Origin: Fibrobacter succinogenes
Lineage (GTDB): Bacteria; Fibrobacterota; Fibrobacteria; Fibrobacterales; Fibrobacteraceae
Length of the DNA stretch: 58,054 bases
Reading direction: 5' to 3'
Assembly (NCBI GenBank): GCA_902762795.1
Contig: CACWPM010000014.1
Coordinates: 1-58,054, forward strand
Under the pieces are notes generated by a model that was given only the letters and a program-made list of their open reading frames with translations, was not told the origin of the DNA and ran no database searches. Both the position numbers and the translations under genes were made by a program. Below are positions 51,403 to 58,054 of this stretch, in pieces (within the stretch, counting starts at the first letter, position 1; every line of letters begins with the position of its first letter).

Positions 51403-53117
51403 TCATTGGGTAAAAACTGCCTTGACACAAACGGTTCTGCACCTTGTTTGCAAACGTTCTTTGCATCAGCATACTTACCGACACCGATAACATTGAACTT
51501 GCTCGCAGAGCCCGCATCTCCGTAGGCTGCAAACAAAATCGATGCGACATGAGTCGGGTCGCTAGGGGTTTCTGCGTAGGTGACGAAATCGCTCCACTTC
51601 GAGCAAACTGTCTTGACTTCGGTACTCTTGGGCAACGAGACCTTGGGCAATAACGCCATTTTCTCGACATAAGTATATGTCGTATCGTTGGACAATACCA
51701 CATCCATATTTGTTTCCGCGGCATAGGTCACGCACAAACCGCCCCAAGCAGAAATATCGGCAATGTCCGGGACTTCATCATTGCCATGAAAAACAACCCC
51801 GGCAACATTAAAACCGATACCCGTCACACTCTCATCTATAAACTTGAACGTCCCGCAAATACCCTTGCATTCTTCTACAACCCGGTAAAGGCCGTCCTCA
51901 TATACATATTGCCATTGTTGCAAAGGCCATTCTACATTCGCTTTGCCATTTTCACCATCGAAACTGAACCAATATCCAGATGTTCCAGTTCCATTGTCAA
52001 GTCCTGTCTCTACATGATAATCATAAATATCGATAGCCTTCGGGCCATACCACAGATTGCTAACGGACTCTGGAGATACACAATCGCCACTGCTAGAAGG
52101 TGTGAAAGACGAACTGCTCCCACCCACGCCAGAGCTGCTTGAGCTCCGCAATATAATCGTCCCGACCTCAGCTCCATTGGATGATTTAGTAACGACATAC
52201 GCAAAACCGTCTACTTCGCACGCTCCCTTCGCATCAAATTTACCGATTGCTGCGATATTGAAATGTCCTCTCGTTTCTTCGACGCTTTTCATCACAATTC
52301 TAATGGAATGGGCATGTTTAGCCGCCTCGGCCGCAGTTGATGTCGCTGTTGCGGTTGCACCGACAAATTCACTCCAAGGAACGCACTTTTCCACAAATTC
52401 AGTAGACTTGTCCAGCTTGGCTTCATAAAAAGTGACTGAATCCGCACCAAGCCGCAAGAACATTTCCCTGTCGGCAGCATACGTCACGCAAACACCGCCC
52501 CAGCCACTGATATCGCCATACCGCTGGATATGTTTCGTATAATATTCATCAGGATTTTCAACCCCGGCAATATTAAATCCAACACCCGCTAGAGCTTCAT
52601 TCAAGATGCCTTTTTTCAAGACAATCGCTCCACTATATCCCCCATAATATTCAAGCAAGTTTTCCATGCATTCATACTCGGGAGTTTCAAACACGCAAAC
52701 TTCGGGGAAAACAACTCTTGACATTCCACCATCAGGATCATCGTCAAAATTATACCAAAGTCCGGCGTAATTACCAATATCCACATCAACAAATTCCGTA
52801 TTCACATATGTCTTTTTATCAACGCCCCGCCACAAGCAGGCGGCAGTATTCTTCTTAGGCTTTTCTGCTTTGCTGCTCGAAGAAACTCCAGCCGCCCCGA
52901 CACTGCTCGACGACATGCCTACAGCGCTGCTGCTAGAGACATTTTCCGCACCCTCACTGCTACTGCCTGGCACAGTCCCCTCAAGAGACGAAGAACTTTC
53001 GTGACTCCCGCTAGACCCCGGCAACACGGCATTCGCATCCGCCGGATTGTCATCGGTACAGGCGACAACGCCTAGCAACAAAGCCGAAGCCGCAACTCCA
53101 AGAATTTTCCTATACAT
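51399..53117 (-). CDS. Tandem paralogous lipoprotein B (two-domain)
   Basis: 572 residues. The signal ends LLLGVVAC. The linker is very serine-rich (several SSSS runs, residues about 38-90). Two copies of the array domain follow: the first begins CLWRGVDKKTYVNTEF, with GYSGAIVLKKG in place of CGGxCG and DISGWGGVCVTYA; the second begins LWYGPKAIDIYDYHVETG, with CKGICGTF, DISAWGGLCVTYA and FNVIGVGKYA. Domain 2 is closest to domain 2 of A: 85 bp at the 3' end are identical (51469-51553 and 49802-49886). Confidence 0.85.
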   Translation of the reverse strand: MYRKILGVAASALLLGVVACTDDNPADANAVLPGSSGSHESSSSLEGTVPGSSSEGAENVSSSSAVGMSSSSVGAAGVSSSSKAEKPKKNTAACLWRGVDKKTYVNTEFVDVDIGNYAGLWYNFDDDPDGGMSRVVFPEVCVFETPEYECMENLLEYYGGYSGAIVLKKGILNEALAGVGFNIAGVENPDEYYTKHIQRYGDISGWGGVCVTYAADREMFLRLGADSVTFYEAKLDKSTEFVEKCVPWSEFVGATATATSTAAEAAKHAHSIRIVMKSVEETRGHFNIAAIGKFDAKGACEVDGFAYVVTKSSNGAEVGTIILRSSSSSGVGGSSSSFTPSSSGDCVSPESVSNLWYGPKAIDIYDYHVETGLDNGTGTSGYWFSFDGENGKANVEWPLQQWQYVYEDGLYRVVEECKGICGTFKFIDESVTGIGFNVAGVVFHGNDEVPDIADISAWGGLCVTYAAETNMDVVLSNDTTYTYVEKMALLPKVSLPKSTEVKTVCSKWSDFVTYAETPSDPTHVASILFAAYGDAGSASKFNVIGVGKYADAKNVCKQGAEPFVSRQFLPND

Positions 53118-53351
53118 AATAACCCATCCTTTTTAGTTTAGATGAAACAAACATTTTTCAAAAAACGAAAGTTTCGCAAATTCCACACACCAAACAGAAC
53201 TTTATTTCTATGTCATTTATCCGCAATAATTTACAACAACTTCAATACAGGTATCAGAAGCGCAGTTTATTCACAAGTTACTTTTTTCACATTCTCGCTT
53301 CTTTGTACATTCTACGGTCAACCGCGTGACAGCGCTTGAACTTCAGCAAAT

Positions 53352-54953
53352 CTACATAGTAGAAGAGCTTTTTGAAACAACAGTCTTATCAATGGAGCAA
53401 GCTCCGGTAGCGGAATATTTTCCGATGCCAACAACATTGAACTTGACCTTTTCTCCATCGACATTGCTCTTAATGACAAACTGAACCGTACTTACAGCAG
53501 CCCCCATATTGGGATTTCCCGGCGCAATATCGTCCCAAGTAAAGCATCTTTCTATAAGCGCATTTGTCTTTGGCAAAGTAACCTTGGGTGTACTGTCATC
53601 AGGTACATCTTTTACAAGAAAGTTCAAGTAAGCATCCTTTTCAGAAAAATAAGTGATGCAAACTCCGCCCCAATTCCGGATATCTCCAAAGTTTGGATTT
53701 TCGCCATCATCGTCTGTTACATGAAATCCAATACCACCAGCGGCATATTCGGCGCCTTCTAGCGTAAATTCCATCGTTCCACAAAAACCGGAACATTCAG
53801 CAACAATACCACTATACATATAAGGGTTAATATCCAAGGACGGATAAGCATGGCTTTTAACAGAAACAGAAGCTCCTTCGGGAGACGCATCAAAGCCATA
53901 CAACATGCCCACATATTCATCTAAATCGTTATAGCCAGTTTTCACATGGGTTTCTCCAAGCGTCCCTTTCCACAGGCAAGTCAACGAATCGTCATTTGTC
54001 GTGGTCAAGCCGACATCCCGTCCATTCACGCCACCATCGCGCTTCCACTGCGGGAGATTTTCATCGTAAGTGCTAATACCTACGATATTGAAGTTTACCG
54101 TATCATTGGAATTACCCGCGAGCACAAAGATCAAGGATTTCATTTCTTTAGCGGCCTCTTCACCGGAATAGACTTTGTTCAATTTGTCCTTGTTGTATTC
54201 CGCCCAGCTGGATGTTATAAAATCACTCCATTTGCCGCAACGCGTAATGACGACATCAGGGTTTATCAGATTCACAAGCGATGGTTCATCCGTCACGGTC
54301 TTCGGAAGCGTGATGCCCGGATAAGCCATCATCGGAGACGCGTCCTTAATTGTATCAACGCCACCAACTTCTACAGCAAGGTAAACATCCACCGGATATT
54401 CAGATGCATACGTCACGCAAACGCCTCCCCAAGAGGAAACATCCGCAGTAGAATCTTCCTCGGCAAGCATAAAGCCTATACCCACCCAAGGCTTAGATGT
54501 CGGATGCTGGAATACCGCCTTTCCACATATACCCCCGCAATGTTCAAACACGCCTTTCAACCCATCTTCTGAATACGAGTTGCCCGGCGACACAGGCCAG
54601 CTTACATAAGAATAATCATCACCAAAACTATACCACCAACCCGTATTATCGTTATTGGTATTTACCTTTTCGTCAAATTTGCCATTCCACAAGTCAAACT
54701 TAGGCGTTACCGCCTCAGCGCTACTTGAAGAACTTCTAGAATTGACATGGCTGCTCGAAGAGTTGTTTATGGTCCCATCGCTCGAAGAAATATCCTTTAC
54801 GGCGCCGCTCGAAATTTCAACGACAGACGAGCTGCTTATTCCATAGGCCGTAGGATTGCCATCTTCGGTGACTCCCGCCGTGTTGTCATCGGAACAGGCG
54901 GCTAACCATAACGCCAAAGCGCAAACAACTACTCCAAGATATTCCCTAGCCAT
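53352..54953 (-). CDS. Tandem paralogous lipoprotein C (two-domain)
   Basis: 533 residues. The signal ends LALWLAAC; a TEDGNPTAYG and serine-run linker follows. Domain 1 (about 80-300): GWWYSFGDD, CGGICGKAVF, VGIGFML, DVSSWGGVCVTYAS, CGKWSDF, FNIVGISTY. Domain 2 (about 320-525): VGMLYGFD, CSGFCGTMEF, GGIGFHV, DIRNWGGVCITYFS, CFTWDDI, FNVVGIGKYS. It begins 25 bp after lipoprotein D, so the two are probably one transcript. 234 bp separate it from B, enough for a promoter. Confidence 0.85.
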   Translation of the reverse strand: MAREYLGVVVCALALWLAACSDDNTAGVTEDGNPTAYGISSSSVVEISSGAVKDISSSDGTINNSSSSHVNSRSSSSSAEAVTPKFDLWNGKFDEKVNTNNDNTGWWYSFGDDYSYVSWPVSPGNSYSEDGLKGVFEHCGGICGKAVFQHPTSKPWVGIGFMLAEEDSTADVSSWGGVCVTYASEYPVDVYLAVEVGGVDTIKDASPMMAYPGITLPKTVTDEPSLVNLINPDVVITRCGKWSDFITSSWAEYNKDKLNKVYSGEEAAKEMKSLIFVLAGNSNDTVNFNIVGISTYDENLPQWKRDGGVNGRDVGLTTTNDDSLTCLWKGTLGETHVKTGYNDLDEYVGMLYGFDASPEGASVSVKSHAYPSLDINPYMYSGIVAECSGFCGTMEFTLEGAEYAAGGIGFHVTDDDGENPNFGDIRNWGGVCITYFSEKDAYLNFLVKDVPDDSTPKVTLPKTNALIERCFTWDDIAPGNPNMGAAVSTVQFVIKSNVDGEKVKFNVVGIGKYSATGACSIDKTVVSKSSSTM

Positions 54954-54978
54954 AATCCAACTCCGTTCCTATCCCATA

Positions 54979-56409
54979 TCATTTATTTCCTTTCGGGAAC
55001 CCCAAATACTTCGATTCGTCGATAGCGCACGCTCCGTTAGCAGAGAATTTTCCGATAGCGATGACGCTCAAGCCGACCTCCATATTTTCATCACTCTTGA
55101 CAATGAACTCGATATTGCGAACACTCTTGACCAAGTCTTCAGCCGACATGTCATACCACGTAAAGCACTTTTCAACAGGAGTCACGGATTTTTCCAACGC
55201 GATGCTCTTTTGCAAACTCGAATCGGCAACAAGCACCACGTGCATATCCCATTCCGCCGCATAAGTCACACAGAGACCATCCCAATCGCTGATATCAACA
55301 GCCTTGGGATAGAGATCGGAGCTTCCGGCATCACGACCAACGAGTCGCACTCCAAAACCTGCATAAGCGGCGCCATCAATAGAAGGATCGTTCCACAAGG
55401 AAACCTTTGCGGAAAGACTTCCCCATTCTTTTACGACGTCTGCCATCCATTCGGAGGTGCTCATGTAATTCTCAGGCCATGCCGAACCCCAAATTAAATA
55501 CGAATGGCCGGTCGTTTGGTTATCACGGAGATCGTACCAGAATCCACCTTGCAATTCTTCGAAGCCCATTTTTATCGAATCCAGAGAATCTAAAGGCGAT
55601 CCATTCCAAAGGCAGCGATTTTCTCCAGCAGTCCCCTCTTTCACAATTCCATGCTTGAAGGAACTCACGCCCCTAATATTGAAATAGCCCTTTTCATTCG
55701 GCTTTCCGAAGAACTTGAACTTTATCGAAGTCGCCTTTTTCGATACGTCTTTTCCAGATTTGACATTCAAGGAATCGAGCTTGAAATCGCCCCACTTTGC
55801 ACAGCGGGCAGCCGTAATTCCCTTTACAGTCTTTTCAAAATTGACAAAAGGCATATTCTCCGCAGTTGCACTGACTTCGCCTTCTTTATAGCCAAGCAAT
55901 GCATTCATCGGAAGTTCCGATTCATACGAAACGCACAAGCCGTCCCATCCGGAAATATCGATTGTCGAATCATTTTCCGTAAGCGCAAAACCCACACCGG
56001 CGCTAGATTCCTCCTGTCCGCCGAGTTCGACCGTTCCACACAAGCCGCCGCAATAAGAGACGATTTCCTGCATCGCTTCAGGAGAATGCGTGTTCACCTT
56101 GGCGATCGGGAACTTGACAGACGAGGTTCCACCGTCCGCCTCATCGTCAAAGCTATACCAATAACCCGTTCCAGCTTCACCTGTATTTACAATAGCGCTT
56201 CCATCTGCACCGTTCCACAAATCAAACTCGTAACGCGGTCCCACACTGGAACTGCTTTTCGGAACAACAGAAGAACTACTTTCGCCTATTGACGAGCTAC
56301 TATCAACATAAGAAAAAGGATTCGGGTTACCATCTTCCGTAATCCCAGAACATGCGACCAAGCCAAGCACCATGGCACACACCGACACACTAACGAATTT
56401 CTTTCCCAT
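54979..56409 (-). CDS. Tandem paralogous lipoprotein D (two-domain)
   Basis: 476 residues. The signal ends VLGLVAC; then SGITEDGNPNPF and a short serine linker. Domain 1: GYWYSFDDEADGG, CGGLCGTVEL, VGFAL, DISGWDGLCVSYES, CAKWGDF, FNIRGVSSF. Domain 2: GGFWYDL, WGSLSAKVSL (the Cys pair is lost), AGFGVRL, DISDWDGLCVTYAA, CFTWYDM, IAIGKFS. The ATG lies 20 bases inside the end of the TIGR02147 gene, so it is directly coupled to it. Confidence 0.85.
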   Translation of the reverse strand: MGKKFVSVSVCAMVLGLVACSGITEDGNPNPFSYVDSSSSIGESSSSVVPKSSSSVGPRYEFDLWNGADGSAIVNTGEAGTGYWYSFDDEADGGTSSVKFPIAKVNTHSPEAMQEIVSYCGGLCGTVELGGQEESSAGVGFALTENDSTIDISGWDGLCVSYESELPMNALLGYKEGEVSATAENMPFVNFEKTVKGITAARCAKWGDFKLDSLNVKSGKDVSKKATSIKFKFFGKPNEKGYFNIRGVSSFKHGIVKEGTAGENRCLWNGSPLDSLDSIKMGFEELQGGFWYDLRDNQTTGHSYLIWGSAWPENYMSTSEWMADVVKEWGSLSAKVSLWNDPSIDGAAYAGFGVRLVGRDAGSSDLYPKAVDISDWDGLCVTYAAEWDMHVVLVADSSLQKSIALEKSVTPVEKCFTWYDMSAEDLVKSVRNIEFIVKSDENMEVGLSVIAIGKFSANGACAIDESKYLGFPKGNK

Positions 56410-57229
56410 CGTTTTTATCCTCTCCCCAAGTCAGTGGAAACAACTGTAAATTCAACCTGTAAACCCTTTCGGTACCGCGACTGTTCAAAGCTATTTGCGC
56501 TATTTTTTTTCGACAAGTATCCAGTTCCTGCAAAATCTGCTTATAATCCTCAGCAGAAATCCCCATGGTGAGCCCCGTAAAGTTTCTCTCCGATGGAGCA
56601 AACCGGTTTATCGCCTCTTTGGCAAAGGTCGCCATTTCGCGATGCATTGAACGCAGCGCCATCGAAACGATCGACGACGAGCTTTTCAAATGCTTATCCG
56701 CCTGCACATAGGCATCGCCATTTTTTTTCAAGAGCCCCGCCTTGACCATAAAGTCTAGCGAATTGCGGATATCTCCAGCGGAAACGCCTTGACAACAACG
56801 CCTCGCAATATCGCCCGGAGTCGCCCCCGACATCACCGGCGCAAGTTCTCTCACCACCGGATGCACCCAGGATTCAAAATACCTGAACGCATCGCCATCC
56901 ACAACTTTAACTTTGTTGTTAGACGCGAGTTCCAGCATGGCTTCATAGGCTTCTTTGCGTTCAGGATCCGTCTTGGCATGACAATAAGTCACCATCGTCT
57001 TGAAATACTCAAGTTCAAAACCGGCGAGGTTCATTGCCGCCCCGACCTTTTCTGCCCCCTGAGGAGAAAGACGGGTCTTGCCTTCGCACACAAGCTTCAA
57101 ATAAGTCGGCGAAGTAAAACCAGAGGCCCGCGTATATTCACGCCATGAAAACGACGAAACGCGTTTCCGTTCGTTGTAATAGTCCTGCATATACATGCGG
57201 TAATCTTCGTATTCTGTCACCGACTTCAT
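56390..57229 (-). CDS. TIGR02147 family regulator, second copy
   Basis: 279 residues from the ATG at 57229; the frame extends to a TTG at 57265. Same plan as the protein at 12309: YEDYRMYMQDYYNERKR, an HTH-like stretch (WREYTRASGFTSPTYLKLVCEGKTR), a winged-helix-like middle (GDIRNSLDFMVKAGLLKKNG) and a C-terminal VYRLNLQLFPL. Probably controls the lipoprotein genes D-C (and perhaps B-A) that follow on the same strand. No clear SD. Confidence 0.85.
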   Translation of the reverse strand: MKSVTEYEDYRMYMQDYYNERKRVSSFSWREYTRASGFTSPTYLKLVCEGKTRLSPQGAEKVGAAMNLAGFELEYFKTMVTYCHAKTDPERKEAYEAMLELASNNKVKVVDGDAFRYFESWVHPVVRELAPVMSGATPGDIARRCCQGVSAGDIRNSLDFMVKAGLLKKNGDAYVQADKHLKSSSSIVSMALRSMHREMATFAKEAINRFAPSERNFTGLTMGISAEDYKQILQELDTCRKKIAQIALNSRGTERVYRLNLQLFPLTWGEDKNDGKEIR

Positions 57230-57465
57230 ACTAGGAAATATATACTTTTTTATTCCGTTTCGCAATAGTCTATGATACTTTTATCGTATTTATAAGCAAA
57301 AACAAGCGAAATTTCGCAAAACAGCCAAAAAATGCATATTTTCATGATACTAACTTTTAATCGTTACTTACAGGACATGTCATTAGGAAATTTCTTACCA
57401 AGAAGCTCCAGCAACTCGAAACCTGAAATTTCCGAACGACCACGAACGAAAGTCCTAACGACTAC

Positions 57466-57500
57466 AAAAAAAATGCGGATGAGCATTCGCCCATCCGCAT
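57466..57500 (-). terminator. Terminator of lipoprotein E
   Basis: Nine-pair stem ATGCGGATG/CATCCGCAT, with eight T following on the minus strand. It separates E from the regulator unit. The rest of 57230-57542 shows no gene. Confidence 0.9.
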
Positions 57501-57542
57501 CCAGGTCGTCATTTTGGATTCAGTTAAAACAGTTTCTGCATT

Positions 57543-58054
57543 CTAACGCCCGATTTGCGCCTTGTAATAGTCGATATTTTTGACGTAGTTTTCTTGAATG
57601 TCGCATTCAGAGCCCGAATATTGTTTATACTTGCCCAAGCCCATGATGTTGAAACCCGTCTGAGTAGATTCGTCGCCACGCCAAAGGAACCGGATAGAAA
57701 CAATGTTAGTCGGATCAAAGGTACGGTTCATCGATGAGGTAAATTCGTCCCATTTCACGCACTTTGTCGTCACATCAACGCTTCGCGGCAACGACGCCTC
57801 AAACAAATCTTCAATAGAAAACGCATAAAAAGTATCTTCAGGGGTCCAAAAACTTTCTTCGTCATAAAGTATCGCGATGCTCATATCCGTTTCAGAGGCA
57901 TACGTCACGCACAAGCCGCCCCAGGCAGAAACGTCACCGGCAGCCGGATTTCCAAAGTCCGGATCTTCACCGACAACGTTGAAACCAACACCTACAAACG
58001 GTTGATCGGTTAATGAATCCTTGCTAAAAGATGTTATACCACAAACTCCACCAC
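57543..58054 (-). CDS. Tandem paralogous lipoprotein E (5' part outside window)
   Basis: The last 169 codons of a further member, open at the right edge. One array domain is visible: GGVCGIT, VGVGFNVVG, DVSAWGGLCVTYASE, CVKWDEF, FNIMGLGKYK, then a short unique tail (NYVKNIDYYKAQIGR). The start and N-terminal copy must lie beyond 58054. Confidence 0.85.
   Translation of the reverse strand, partial: GGVCGITSFSKDSLTDQPFVGVGFNVVGEDPDFGNPAAGDVSAWGGLCVTYASETDMSIAILYDEESFWTPEDTFYAFSIEDLFEASLPRSVDVTTKCVKWDEFTSSMNRTFDPTNIVSIRFLWRGDESTQTGFNIMGLGKYKQYSGSECDIQENYVKNIDYYKAQIGR

Noticed and set aside
49744-58054. Fibro-slime or PA14 domain assignment for the lipoprotein array
   Set aside because: The visible motifs (CGGxCG, WGG-CVTY, FN-GIGKY) do not follow the fibro-slime pattern as I know it, so no family name was given.

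Overview
The window looks like chromosomal DNA from a Fibrobacter (Fibrobacter succinogenes or a close relative). This rests on protein families rather than a database match: two copies of the Fibrobacter-type TIGR02147 regulator family, many lipoproteins with long serine-run linkers, an SUMF/FGE-fold surface protein, a double-length UvrA, and short SD-led genes with compact rho-independent terminators. No phage, insertion sequence, plasmid gene or CRISPR array was found.

Layout. 1-9300: the start of a collagen-like lipoprotein (its C-terminus lies beyond the left edge), a degenerate HD-domain protein, serC, a promoter- and terminator-bounded structured RNA candidate on the minus strand, a GerW/YtfJ-like protein, then psd, an endonuclease III-like Fe-S protein, two lipoproteins and dtd. 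9300-17800: asparaginase with a membrane metallopeptidase, an M50-like membrane protein, a TIGR02147 regulator followed one base later by a DUF2341-type lipoprotein, a MATE transporter and ychF. 17800-24700: a minus-strand unit with a Wzc-like tyrosine kinase, a secreted protein and a previously uncalled 50-residue peptide. It sits downstream of a striking set of three identical-geometry inverted repeats, which follow an FGE-fold protein and a membrane protein. 24770-30085: uvrA of 1771 codons, two complete UvrA units in one chain.

30236-38535: an HXXEE membrane protein, a double flavodoxin-like protein, tRNA-Ala(CGC), then a five-gene minus-strand cluster (TPR lipoprotein, Ser/Thr kinase, sigma-54 activator, charged secreted protein, TPR/beta-barrel protein), DUF3332 and a degenerate Nudix protein. 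38658-49680, mostly plus strand: a membrane-anchored sugar-binding-type protein paired with a Cache-HAMP-GGDEF cyclase, dusA, a 31-residue COX24/bS22-like ribosomal protein, argF, bioB, an NlpC/P60 lipoprotein, pheA and rph.

49744-58054: a tandem array of at least five paralogous lipoproteins, each built from two copies of a roughly 200-residue domain, with a second TIGR02147 regulator whose 3' end overlaps the first lipoprotein of its run. A 29-bp relic of the rph 3' end lies between two of the paralogues and records how the array grew. The best candidates for undescribed biology are the TIGR02147-lipoprotein modules, the Wzc/secreted protein/small peptide unit with its inverted-repeat array, the minus-strand RNA at 4008-4247, and the kinase/sigma-54/beta-barrel cluster.
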